Source of the DNA: an uncultured Dyadobacter sp. | Lineage (GTDB): Bacteria > Bacteroidota > Bacteroidia > Cytophagales > Spirosomataceae | NCBI GenBank assembly: GCA_946481035.1 | Contig: CAMLNK010000015.1 | Location: forward strand, 1 to 14,061 | Direction of reading: 5' to 3' | Length of the DNA stretch: 14,061 nucleotides | Shown: positions 6,317 through 13,750 of the stretch, piece after piece | Numbering within the stretch: the stretch's first letter is position 1 | How the letters are laid out: each line of letters opens with the position of its first letter | Position numbers and translations under genes: made by a program | Notes under the pieces: generated by a model | Told to the model about the DNA's origin: nothing | The model's input: only the letters and a program-made list of their open reading frames with translations | Database searches by the model: none

Positions 6317-9100
6317 TCAGGGAGCGTAAAGCAAATGTCCCCGCATACTTTCGGAGGGGAATGCCGGGAGGCGGTCGGCTTCGGTAGGGCTGATCGTGTA
6401 GTGGTAAAGTCCCGCCGGAATTCCGGGAGAATGCATGGCCGGATACCATAAGCATTCATTGCGTCCGACAAAACAATGTAACACTTTCCGGAAGACCGTC
6501 GTTCCCAGTGGGTTCCGAATATTCAGTTCGAGGTCGGCAGGGATGAGCCTGCGGTTTTGAATCGTAAACCTGAACCATTGGTCCGACGGATTGGGAGAAA
6601 CCGTTGCTATGATCGGCCCGTCGTGTTCTGCCACCTCGAAATCAATCTGGTATGGAGGCGGCGAATGCCCGGTTTTGTCGTGGCATTGAATGGTAAGCAG
6701 GTATTTACCCGGCATCAATGTGGCTTGAAGAATGATTTCATAAAACCTTTCTTCCCTGTTTCTCCCGATAGCGGAAAGCAGCGGCATTCTCACATCGGTA
6801 CAGCCTTCGCAATGCTTTTTTAACCAAATGGCGACCATCGTCGTATCATTATCTGTGTCCGGAAGGTTTTCATCAAAAATGCGTATTGCTATTACTGGTT
6901 TTCCGGAAACGGTTTCGCCATTCATAAGCTGCCTGCCGTCAACGAGCACTTGGAGGAGTGGTGGCAGATCATTATCAGAAGGCTCATGGGCGGCGGTATC
7001 CGGTAGCAGCGAAGGAAAAATGCGGATTGCCGGGTCACCGTGGAGCGTCATTTGCTGTACGGTAATGCTGTCCAGAATGCCCGGATTACATGCCAGATTC
7101 CGCCGGATCGCTTCCCGTTGGATTATGCCAAACGGTTTACTGGTGAATGCAGAATCGGCCATCACTTCGTAAAGATGCTCGGTATAGCGCCTCAATGCGG
7201 TCGACGGGCCGTTGAATGTATGTGCCAGGAAGAGTACTGCTCCGCTATTTGGTGCAAAAATCCAGTCGCTGCTTAATGTTTGGGTCGAATAAAAAATGCT
7301 GCCTGCCGCACAGCCATTTACGATCACCGCCGGATAGTGTGGATGGTTCCGGTAGTTCCGCGCCGGATCGGTGGCGCGGCCAATGTCGATGTCAGTAACA
7401 TCTATGGAAGAATGGCCGAATAAGGTAATGAGTCCCACGCCTTCGTTGACCTGCGGATCAATGCGGACCTGTTCGACCGCATTGTCTGTGAGTTTTGAAA
7501 TCGTGGTCGTATTACCTGCGAGCGGGGTGTTTTCAAGTTTCTTATCAAATGATTGAAAGTAAGATCTGAACATATTCAGTTCATCCTTTGACCTTCCGCC
7601 GCTTAAATGCAATATCCGCTTTCGCCATGCTGCCCTTGCTGGTTCCGCTTCCATAGCCTGTACTTTGCGGAGGTAAGCAAGCAGTTGCTGTGCATTCAAT
7701 GCATTAATGCGGCCGATCGGGACGAGTGGATTATGGGAACCTTTCATAGTAGCCAATGCAATGTCCGAGCCTGGCCAGCCTGCGTTCGGAACCATGTCTG
7801 TTTGCCACGAATCCTTCATTTTTCTGGCTTTTTGTGGATCGATGGATCTTCCGGCCAGCAGTACAAATTTCAAATTGCCCTTATCATACAACCACCGCAT
7901 TGCATTGCGGATGCCCTGGGGACCGGGCTGGCCGGCATTGAACTGGTCGTAAAGTTCATGGCTGTAAACGATCGACGTTTTATACCCGCCGCCGCTTTCG
8001 GAAGCACGGTAACGCGCATATTCGTCGACCGCATCAAGCCCGTCCGCGTTTGCGCGCATGAGCGGGTGGGTGATGATGAGGTACTCCGTTTCAGGACCGA
8101 GTGGAGCGAATTTAACAATGCGGGAAGGGAGCGTGCTCATGTGCCCGGGCGCAATGCGCGGTCCTGCTTGCGGGTAGCGCATATGTGCGCACGAGAGCGA
8201 TATGTGCCCACCTGTGCCCACGGGTAGGAGTGTTAATGCCAGCCGCCCGGTCTCGTCGAAATCCTCAACTTGTATTTTAAACTGAATAGCCCTCGTTTCA
8301 CGGCCGACTACCTTTATATCAACTAGTTTTCTCCCCAATTTCTGACCGCTACCCAGCCATAATGTAAATGAATGCACGCCCGGTGACCAGCCTGCAAGGA
8401 GTACTTCACAGTCGATGTCTGATTGCGTTGCTTTAAAAAGTTTATTGGTTTTAAAAATAATTTCAAATGGCTGATGTTCCGCTATTTCAGGCCCTGTCCA
8501 GTCTTCTCCTTCATCGTAGGCGGTTAGTAGTGAGCCGGTTTCGTAGTTGCTTTCAGGCGGGAAGAACCGGCCGGGGAGGTAATGGGAGGTGAAAAGTTGC
8601 ACGGACTCTTCCCAATGGAATGTAGCGCTGTCGGTAATCGTGCCGGGGGTTGGGAAGCTGATCCTTGGTCCGAGTTTGCCGTTGTGCCAGGTCAGAAAGT
8701 AGGCAGTGGTGTCGGAGTAGAGGTTATAGTAAGGATGCGGGATGGCATCAGGCTTTGCGTAGAGCGCGGTATCGGCATAGCCATCATTCTTTTTGCCCGA
8801 AAACAGAATGTACCCATTATGACCTAGCCTGCCTGATGAGTCGCCCTTCGCCTCAATCGGTAATTCGCTGCCGTGCGCGAACATTTGAATGCCCGAGACC
8901 CATATGGAATCGACTGGGATGCCTTCGCGGGCGAGTTCGGCGGCGGTGATTTTGTAATGGCCGTTTTCGACGACCGGAATGCGCAGGTAAGTCTGCCGGT
9001 AGTCGATCCATTCGTTGCCATAATGCTGTTGCGCATTGCATTGGGTATACCAAAGCACGCAATGGAAGATCAGTAAGGTGTGTGTAAAAATCCCTGGCAT
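6317..9100 (-). CDS. porU2: C25 (gingipain-fold) cysteine peptidase, PorU-family T9SS sortase-like protein
   Basis: The 927-residue protein has a signal peptide (MPGIFTHTLLIFHCVLWYTQCNAQ) and a peptidase C25 domain in the middle (about 340-700). The catalytic pair is present: His563 in ITLFGHSSIDVTDID and Cys597 in AVIVNGCAAGSIF. The domain closes with the usual MTLHGDPAIRIF (684-695). An Ig-like segment follows, then a C-terminal domain (about 828-927) with VSPNPSDQWFRFTI and GIPAGLYHYTI, the pattern of T9SS type A sorting domains. PorU removes sorting domains from cargo at the cell surface and attaches the cargo to lipid A. P. gingivalis PorU is over 1,100 residues, so this is short, and it is not beside porV. 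I therefore favour the second paralogue (PorU2) or a secreted C25 protease over the main sortase. It follows folA by 50 bases on the same strand, probably by chance rather than shared function. Confidence 0.85.
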   Translation of the reverse strand: MPGIFTHTLLIFHCVLWYTQCNAQQHYGNEWIDYRQTYLRIPVVENGHYKITAAELAREGIPVDSIWVSGIQMFAHGSELPIEAKGDSSGRLGHNGYILFSGKKNDGYADTALYAKPDAIPHPYYNLYSDTTAYFLTWHNGKLGPRISFPTPGTITDSATFHWEESVQLFTSHYLPGRFFPPESNYETGSLLTAYDEGEDWTGPEIAEHQPFEIIFKTNKLFKATQSDIDCEVLLAGWSPGVHSFTLWLGSGQKLGRKLVDIKVVGRETRAIQFKIQVEDFDETGRLALTLLPVGTGGHISLSCAHMRYPQAGPRIAPGHMSTLPSRIVKFAPLGPETEYLIITHPLMRANADGLDAVDEYARYRASESGGGYKTSIVYSHELYDQFNAGQPGPQGIRNAMRWLYDKGNLKFVLLAGRSIDPQKARKMKDSWQTDMVPNAGWPGSDIALATMKGSHNPLVPIGRINALNAQQLLAYLRKVQAMEAEPARAAWRKRILHLSGGRSKDELNMFRSYFQSFDKKLENTPLAGNTTTISKLTDNAVEQVRIDPQVNEGVGLITLFGHSSIDVTDIDIGRATDPARNYRNHPHYPAVIVNGCAAGSIFYSTQTLSSDWIFAPNSGAVLFLAHTFNGPSTALRRYTEHLYEVMADSAFTSKPFGIIQREAIRRNLACNPGILDSITVQQMTLHGDPAIRIFPSLLPDTAAHEPSDNDLPPLLQVLVDGRQLMNGETVSGKPVIAIRIFDENLPDTDNDTTMVAIWLKKHCEGCTDVRMPLLSAIGRNREERFYEIILQATLMPGKYLLTIQCHDKTGHSPPPYQIDFEVAEHDGPIIATVSPNPSDQWFRFTIQNRRLIPADLELNIRNPLGTTVFRKVLHCFVGRNECLWYPAMHSPGIPAGLYHYTISPTEADRLPAFPSESMRGHLLYAP

Positions 9101-9150
9101 CGTTTCTCAAATTTTTGACGCACAAGGACAGTCCGCAAGGATCGCCCGAC

Positions 9151-9654
9151 TTATTCCGGCTGCTTTCGGATGTACAGGTTCATGGAAAACGAATATTGAT
9201 GATCGTCATCAACGCCATGAAACTCCGAACTCGTTAGCTCCCAATCGTCCGGATTGAATGCCGGGAAATATGCGTCGCCTGCTACTTGTGCGTGTACAAT
9301 GGTCAGATACATTCTATCGGCCAGCGGAAGCATTTGCTGGAAAATACTCGCGCCGCCTAATATGAATACGTCGGTTTCATCGGAAAGTAACGCTATGGCT
9401 TCGGAAATATCTTTGGCATACTCCACATGCGGCTCCGCTTGCTCGGGCGGGTGTGAGGTAATGATCACGTTCCGGTACTCCGAATGCAATGCGTCGGGGG
9501 CTTCGAAGCTCTTTCTACCCATAATGAATGCCTTCCCGGCGGTAACTCTGCGGAAGTGCGCCCATTCATCAGGCAAATGCCAGGGCAGACTGTTATTCGA
9601 CCCAATCACATGATTTTCACTCATCGCAGCGATGATATATAGTTGCAGTTTCAT
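9151..9654 (-). CDS. folA: Dihydrofolate reductase
   Basis: This 167-residue enzyme reduces dihydrofolate to tetrahydrofolate with NADPH in the cytoplasm, supplying thymidylate, purine and methionine synthesis. The N-terminus has the expected IIAAMSENHVIGSNNSLPWH (7-26); Trp25 matches E. coli Trp22. The acidic active-site residue aligns with Glu30 (LPDEWAHFRRVT, 27-38), where E. coli has Asp27 and vertebrates Glu. KAFIMGRKSFEA (41-52) and VFILGGASIFQQMLP (95-109), with the Gly-Gly cofactor turn, are typical. Length is normal. The ATG at 9654 is well supported. Its leader is unusual, with a hexanucleotide repeat ending 16 bases ahead of the start codon and two palindromes above that. No thymidylate synthase gene is beside it within the window. 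Confidence 0.97.
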   Translation of the reverse strand: MKLQLYIIAAMSENHVIGSNNSLPWHLPDEWAHFRRVTAGKAFIMGRKSFEAPDALHSEYRNVIITSHPPEQAEPHVEYAKDISEAIALLSDETDVFILGGASIFQQMLPLADRMYLTIVHAQVAGDAYFPAFNPDDWELTSSEFHGVDDDHQYSFSMNLYIRKQPE

Positions 9655-9670
9655 AGTAGTGATCTTTTTT

Positions 9671-9706
9671 TCTATCTCTATCTCTATCTCTATCTCTATC
9701 TCTATC
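9671..9706. repeat. Hexanucleotide tandem repeat (TCTATC)6 upstream of folA
   Basis: Six perfect copies of TCTATC run from 9671 to 9706 (GATAGA on the folA strand). They end 16 bases before the folA start codon. A change in copy number would alter the spacing or length of a purine-rich leader, not a reading frame. Confidence 0.95.
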
Positions 9707-9707
9707 T

Positions 9708-9764
9708 CCGTCGGTTAAAACCGACGGCAAAAGATAGTCTGTTAGCGTCGGTTTTAACCGACGG
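9708..9764. repeat. Pair of mutually inverted perfect palindromes
   Basis: The first palindrome, CCGTCGGTTAAAACCGACGG, is at 9708-9727 (9-bp arms, 2-base centre). The second, GCGTCGGTTTTAACCGACGG, is at 9745-9764 and has 8-bp perfect arms. Each is nearly the reverse complement of the other (one mismatch), so two small hairpins or one 19-bp stem with an 18-base loop can form. The form suggests a dispersed REP-type element. On the folA strand both lie in the predicted leader. Confidence 0.85.
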
Positions 9765-9805
9765 AGTATAGGAAAGAGTATTAATTCGGTTGCGGCTTTT
9801 AGTGG

Positions 9806-9836
9806 CAAATAAATTTTTAACCGATCGCCCATTCAA
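9806..9836 (-). promoter_or_regulatory. Candidate folA promoter
   Basis: On the minus strand, TTG (9836-9834), a 20-base spacer and TTTATTTG (9813-9806) match the Bacteroidota consensus TTG-N19-20-TAnnTTTG with one mismatch in the -7 element. Transcription would begin near 9800, giving a leader of about 145 bases that contains both palindromes and the hexanucleotide repeat. Confidence 0.45.
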
Positions 9837-9874
9837 ATTAACCATTCATCCCAACAACAGCATCTTTTTAACAT

Positions 9875-9897
9875 GGTACCTTGCATCGCAAAGTACC
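9875..9897. promoter_or_regulatory. Palindromic operator candidate at the padR promoter
   Basis: A 23-base imperfect palindrome reads GGTAC-C-TTGC-ATC-GCAA-A-GTACC. Nine of ten arm positions pair, with one C/A mismatch. It covers the TTG of the padR -33 element (9881-9883), where a bound dimer would block RNA polymerase. PadR proteins bind dyad-symmetric sites and often repress themselves, so self-repression is the natural reading. The site also lies about 40 bases upstream of the divergent folA promoter. Confidence 0.5.
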
Positions 9898-9911
9898 TGT
9901 GTATACCTTTG
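9881..9911 (+). promoter_or_regulatory. padR-pspC promoter
   Basis: TTG at 9881-9883, a 20-base spacer and TACCTTTG at 9904-9911 match the Bacteroidota consensus TTG-N19-20-TAnnTTTG exactly. The start codon of padR is at 9982, giving a leader of about 60 to 65 bases. Confidence 0.7.
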
Positions 9912-9981
9912 TATTGTTAGAAGTTTAAATTCTATCTGTTAGCCATGAACATATTCATTTAAAATTAACTCATGAAACCAC

Positions 9982-10356
9982 ATGAATATTGAAAATGCCC
10001 AAGTGCAGATGCGGAAGGGAATTTTGGAATTCTGCATCCTGCACATCATATCCCGGGGCGAAGTATATGCTTCGGATATGTTGGATGAACTCACGTCCGC
10101 TCACATCATGGTGGTGGAAGGAACATTATACCCTCTTCTTACCAGGTTAAAAAACTCGGGCTGGCTGGATTATAAATGGGTGGAGTCGTCTTCGGGCCCT
10201 CCAAGGAAATACTATGTTTTGACGGATGAGGGGAAGGTCTTCCTGGACGCAATGCAAGCTACGTGGTTTGAGCTCGCCGACTCGGTGCAAACCGTGATTA
10301 AACGCACCGAGGATTTGAGCAAAACGGCTTCAAGCAATCTTCCTGACCCTAACTGA
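9982..10356 (+). CDS. PadR-family transcriptional regulator
   Basis: The 124-residue protein is a PadR winged helix-turn-helix repressor. The DNA-binding domain covers about 10-85: MRKGILEFCILHII (10-23), the recognition region VVEGTLYPLLTRLKNSGWLD (44-63), and the wing SGPPRKYYVLTDEG (71-84). A short dimerisation helix follows (about 86-110). The ATG at 9982 is chosen because the nearby ATG at 9972 is out of frame and stops after six codons. The gene is 29 bases ahead of the PspC gene on the same strand, almost certainly in one transcript. PadR next to PspC-domain genes is, from memory, a recurrent pair in Bacteroidota, and suggests that PadR controls an envelope-stress response. A consensus promoter and an overlapping palindrome lie upstream. 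The inducing signal is not evident. Confidence 0.95.
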   Translation: MNIENAQVQMRKGILEFCILHIISRGEVYASDMLDELTSAHIMVVEGTLYPLLTRLKNSGWLDYKWVESSSGPPRKYYVLTDEGKVFLDAMQATWFELADSVQTVIKRTEDLSKTASSNLPDPN

Positions 10357-10385
10357 CCACTCAAAGACATTCGATTATTTCAATC

Positions 10386-12920
10386 ATGAAAAAGACAATC
10401 AGCATAAATATAGGCGGCATAATCTTCCACATCGAGGAAGATGGCTACGAGAAACTGAAAGGGTATCTCGCCTCTATCCAGAAGTATTTTTCTTCGTTCG
10501 CGGATAGCAAAGAGATCCTTTCGGACATTGAGGGCAGGATTGCAGAGCGGTTTTTGAACAAACAAAAGGCGGAGAACAAGCAGGTGATCTCGCTGTCGGA
10601 CGTCGATGAGCTGATCGCCGCCATGGGTACCGTGGCCGATTTCGAGGCGATCGAGCAAGCCGAGGATATTCTGGCCGACCCGCTGGAAACCGCTTCCGCA
10701 CCAACATCCGCACCAAGGCAAGAAACTTATACTTCGGCGCCTAATGCGCCTAAAACAGAACCTGCAAAGCCCGGCGCACCCCGGAAACTTTACAGAGACC
10801 TTCGCCGGAAACTGCTCGGCGGTGTAGCGGCCGGTTTGGCACATTACTTCACGGTGGATGCCATCTGGGTCAGGCTTGCGTTCCTGTTCGCGGTGATCGG
10901 CTTACCGGCGGGCTCGGGCATGCTCGACATGAATGCAGAAGAAGTCTTCGGGCCGATCTCGGGCTTTATGGTGCTGGTGTACATAGCCATGTGGGTCGCA
11001 TTTCCCGGCTCAACAACTTTGGAAGAAGATGCCCATATCAAGAAATTCTACCGCGATCCGGACCGCAAGGTCGTGGGCGGTGTGGCCGCCGGTGTGGCCT
11101 CCTATTTCGGGGTCGACCTTGGCGTGGTGCGCTTTCTTTGGGTGTTATCGATTCTGCTGTTCGGTACCGGTTTCCTGATCTACATCGTGCTGTGGGTGAT
11201 TGCGCCGAATGCCAATACGCTTACCGAAAAAATGGAAATGCAGGGGGAGCCTATTACCCTCTCCAATATTGAGTCGAACATCAAGCAGAGCCTCAATTTG
11301 GAAGAAAGAGGGGGAGAAGAGCACATTGCTACCAAGATATTGTTGCTGCCTTTCCGCGCCATCGGGCTGGTCGTGGCGGCGCTGGGAAAGTTGCTTAGAG
11401 GGCTTGGGCCGGTTTTGAGGATATTGATCGGTGCATTCCTGATTGGGATGTCGGCACTTGGGTTGCTGGGTATTGTAATTGCAGCGGGCGTAGCGCTCGG
11501 GCTTACCAGTGCCGGAGCATTCGATAACCTGCCGATTCCGATGCTGATTTACCAGGAACTACCCGAAATACTGATCCTTTCAGGCATATTGGTGGCTGCT
11601 ATCCCTTTGGTGACTTTCCTTTTGCTGGGCCTTACATTGATTTCCAATAAAAAGATCGTCGGCGGAAGCGTGTGGCTAACCATGCTGGGGCTGTGGATCG
11701 TGGGTGTGATCGGCGCTACTGTGGGAGGCGTTAACTACCAGCAGAATTTTGCCAAAAGCGGGGAAGTGAACGAGACGACCTACTATGCAGTGCCGCGCGG
11801 GACGCTGACTTTGGATTACAAATATTTATATGATGAGGAGAATATCGATGTAGATGTACGACTGGCCGGGTTGAATGCAGGCGACAGTATCAGACTTGAC
11901 AAAACACTCTATGCAAAAGGCCGTTCCCGCGCGGATGCCGAGAAAAATGCGCGGGAGATCAAATACGCACCGGAAATCCGCGATTCGGTGTTCCTGCTCA
12001 CGGAAGGCCCGACACTTTCAAGCCGCTCGCGGTTCCGTGATCAGCAGGTCAACCTGACAGTGAGTGTGCCTTACGACAGACCTTTTGCGATGAAGCGCGA
12101 CTTCTACCACCAGTTGAATGATTGGGACAGAAATCAGCAAAACATCAAAAAATACGACCTGCGTGATGCCGACGATATTACCTGGAGCAAGCTCGTTTGG
12201 GTTATGCGCCGCGATTCGGGGCTCGTTTGTACCAACATTCCATTGAAATACATCCGAAGCGAAAACAGCGAAGGTGATCAGGGCGGCTATTCTTTTGAAT
12301 ACAACGACAACAGCGATCTCGAACTGGGCGAGCGTGGAAGGTATAGCAAGCAATTCCCCGTTTCGGATTTCAAAAAGGTAGATATCGGCGGGGCGTATTC
12401 GATCATCATCCGCCAGGGAACGGAATACAGCGTAACAGCCGATTCGGATAACCAGGAGAATATCGATGACATTAAAGCAGTGGTGGAAGATGGCGTGCTG
12501 CGTGTGAAGCGTACCCGCGAATTTAACCTCTTCGATCACGAAAAATGGGAACGTGTAGGCATCGTGATCACCATGCCTACCGTTGAAAGCCTGTCGCTGT
12601 CCGGAGCCAACAAAACATTGGTGACGGAGTTCAAAGACCTGCCGAAACTGAATGTGGATATTTCGGGAGCATCCAAAACCGAGCTGAATGTGTTTGTAGA
12701 TCAATTGTCGGTGAATGTTTCCGGCGCTTCGAAAGCTACATTGAGAGGTTCGGCCAAATCGGCCAAGCTGGATGCGCACGGAGCCTGCAAGGTAACGGCC
12801 ACCGAAATGAATATCCAGAATGCGGAGGTGGACGCTTCCGGTGCCTCAAAAGTGGAGCTGAGCCATGTGCCTAACCTGAATAAGCACGCGAGCGGCGCAA
12901 GCAAAATTAATGTGCAGTAA
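10386..12920 (+). CDS. Membrane protein with two PspC domains and a C-terminal GIN (DUF2807) domain
   Basis: The 844-residue protein has four parts. Residues 1-100 are soluble (opening KKTISINIGGIIFHIEEDGY) and are followed by a Pro/Ala linker (100-132). Two PspC domains come next, each with the core GGVAAGxAxYFxVD: one at about 133-208 (RKLLGGVAAGLAHYFTVDAI) and one at about 219-276 (RKVVGGVAAGVASYFGVDLG). Further membrane segments lie at about 317-338, 343-372, 393-419 and 428-448. The remaining 395 residues are probably on the periplasmic side and end in a GIN domain (about 650-844) with six SGASK-type turns at 739, 760, 779, 798, 818 and 836, the sign of a right-handed beta-helix. In E. 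coli PspC senses envelope stress and controls PspA; no pspA homologue is in this window. The fusion of sensor and beta-helix suggests that the helix perceives or binds something in the envelope. A terminator follows. Confidence 0.93.
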   Translation: MKKTISINIGGIIFHIEEDGYEKLKGYLASIQKYFSSFADSKEILSDIEGRIAERFLNKQKAENKQVISLSDVDELIAAMGTVADFEAIEQAEDILADPLETASAPTSAPRQETYTSAPNAPKTEPAKPGAPRKLYRDLRRKLLGGVAAGLAHYFTVDAIWVRLAFLFAVIGLPAGSGMLDMNAEEVFGPISGFMVLVYIAMWVAFPGSTTLEEDAHIKKFYRDPDRKVVGGVAAGVASYFGVDLGVVRFLWVLSILLFGTGFLIYIVLWVIAPNANTLTEKMEMQGEPITLSNIESNIKQSLNLEERGGEEHIATKILLLPFRAIGLVVAALGKLLRGLGPVLRILIGAFLIGMSALGLLGIVIAAGVALGLTSAGAFDNLPIPMLIYQELPEILILSGILVAAIPLVTFLLLGLTLISNKKIVGGSVWLTMLGLWIVGVIGATVGGVNYQQNFAKSGEVNETTYYAVPRGTLTLDYKYLYDEENIDVDVRLAGLNAGDSIRLDKTLYAKGRSRADAEKNAREIKYAPEIRDSVFLLTEGPTLSSRSRFRDQQVNLTVSVPYDRPFAMKRDFYHQLNDWDRNQQNIKKYDLRDADDITWSKLVWVMRRDSGLVCTNIPLKYIRSENSEGDQGGYSFEYNDNSDLELGERGRYSKQFPVSDFKKVDIGGAYSIIIRQGTEYSVTADSDNQENIDDIKAVVEDGVLRVKRTREFNLFDHEKWERVGIVITMPTVESLSLSGANKTLVTEFKDLPKLNVDISGASKTELNVFVDQLSVNVSGASKATLRGSAKSAKLDAHGACKVTATEMNIQNAEVDASGASKVELSHVPNLNKHASGASKINVQ

Positions 12921-12926
12921 TATTTT

Positions 12927-12958
12927 GAATGCCGGTGCAACGTCGCCGGCATTCTTTT
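12927..12958 (+). terminator. Rho-independent terminator after the PspC gene
   Basis: A perfect 9-bp GC-rich stem (12927-12935 with 12946-12954), loop 12936-12945, is followed by TTTT and a T-rich stretch. It lies 7 bases after the stop codon and separates the PspC gene from the GIN protein gene, which may then depend on read-through or its own promoter. Confidence 0.8.
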
Positions 12959-12989
12959 CATCTTTTCGGAAAATCTAACTTAGTAAACC

Positions 12990-13685
12990 ATGAAAAGAAC
13001 GCAACTATTCCTTATTGCAGCCCTTTTGATCACCGCATTATCATGCCAGGTATCCGCACAGGAGACTCGTAAATTTTCTGTTTCGGGCTTCACCAAGCTT
13101 TCTATGGGGAGCTCATTCAAAATAGATGTGAAGCAGGGAGGCACTTTCAGTGTGACCGCCACCGGCCGCTCCGAGGACCTGGAAGATATGGAGTCGGCTG
13201 TGAAAAGCGGTACCCTGCATTTAGGTTATAAAAACAATGGCTGGAACAAAAACCGCAAGACGGTTGAAATTGCTATCACCATGCCGGCCCTCGAAGGGGT
13301 TGACTTTTCCGGCGCTTCCAAAGCCAATGTAGCCCGTTTCAGCGGCGTGAAATCGATGGATATCGAAGTTTCCGGGGCATCGCAGGTAACCATGAGCCTC
13401 GCATCCCCGAAAGTAACTGTTGACCTTTCCGGCGCATCGTCGCTCACACTCACTGGCGAAGGCGATGTCCTGACCGGCGATGTTTCCGGCGCGTCATCAT
13501 TCAAAGGCCGCGAGTTCTCCGCCAAAACCGTGAGTATCGACGCCTCGGGCGCCAGCAGTGCCGCAGTACTGGCCAGCAATACTGTGAATGCGGAAGCCAG
13601 CGGTGCTAGCAGCATCCGTTATTCGGGCGGTGCGAAGGATGTTCATTCCAGCACTTCCGGCGCCAGCTCGATCAAAAGAGAGTAA
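12990..13685 (+). CDS. Secreted stand-alone GIN (DUF2807) protein
   Basis: The 231-residue protein has a signal peptide (MKRTQLFLIAALLITALSC, then QVSA before QETRK), so it is exported. The rest is a single GIN domain, aligned throughout to the C-terminus of the PspC protein: KFSVSGFTKLSMGSSFKIDV (28-47) against QFPVSDFKKVDIGGAYSIII, and VEIAITMPALEGVDFSGAS (92-110) against VGIVITMPTVESLSLSGAN. Seven SGAS turns stand at 107, 128, 147, 166, 186, 204 and 223, each about one beta-helix rung apart. The family is of unknown function, though often labelled adhesin-like. A Cys at residue 19 resembles a lipoprotein site, but the residues before it (TALS) fit poorly. The gene lies 69 bases after the PspC gene, past a terminator, with no clear promoter of its own. 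It is likely a duplicate of the membrane-bound domain. Confidence 0.93.
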   Translation: MKRTQLFLIAALLITALSCQVSAQETRKFSVSGFTKLSMGSSFKIDVKQGGTFSVTATGRSEDLEDMESAVKSGTLHLGYKNNGWNKNRKTVEIAITMPALEGVDFSGASKANVARFSGVKSMDIEVSGASQVTMSLASPKVTVDLSGASSLTLTGEGDVLTGDVSGASSFKGREFSAKTVSIDASGASSAAVLASNTVNAEASGASSIRYSGGAKDVHSSTSGASSIKRE

Positions 13686-13714
13686 AGACAACCATTTAAT
13701 ATACACCATGAACA

Positions 13715-13748
13715 ACAAAGAAGGCCTGCGATTGCGGGTCTTCTTTGT
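13715..13748. terminator. Long hairpin between convergent genes
   Basis: A 15-bp stem (13715-13729 with 13734-13748, two G-T wobbles) closes a GATT tetraloop. It starts 29 bases after the GIN gene stop and ends 2 bases before the stop of the convergent gene. T runs on both sides are weak, so it may act as a shared 3' end or RNA-stability hairpin. Confidence 0.65.
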
Positions 13749-13750
13749 GT

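Noticed and set aside
7607..8227. Plus-strand 206-codon frame antisense to the C25 peptidase
   Set aside because: It lies over the conserved peptidase coding sequence, and the Cys-rich product resembles nothing known.
9671..9764. Possible CRISPR array upstream of folA
   Set aside because: A six-base tandem repeat plus one palindrome pair has no spacer-repeat alternation, and no cas gene is in the window.
9655..9800. A folate (THF) riboswitch in the folA leader
   Set aside because: The hairpins there are simple palindromes; I see none of the multi-helix junction or conserved loop sequences of known folate riboswitches.
9617..9832. Minus-strand 71-codon frame with an Asp-Arg repeat, overlapping the folA start
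   Set aside because: The repeat is only the translation of the TCTATC tandem array. The frame also crosses both palindromes, overlaps folA and has no recognisable domain.
13030..13065. Lipoprotein signal (Cys19) in the secreted GIN protein
   Set aside because: The residues before Cys (TALS) fit the lipobox poorly, while a normal signal peptidase I site (VSA before QE) follows.
12600..13680. Repeated TCCGGCGC-type DNA motifs resembling a CRISPR or satellite array
   Set aside because: The repeats are codons for the SGAS turns of the two GIN domains, in frame and degenerate at third positions, so the selection is on protein.
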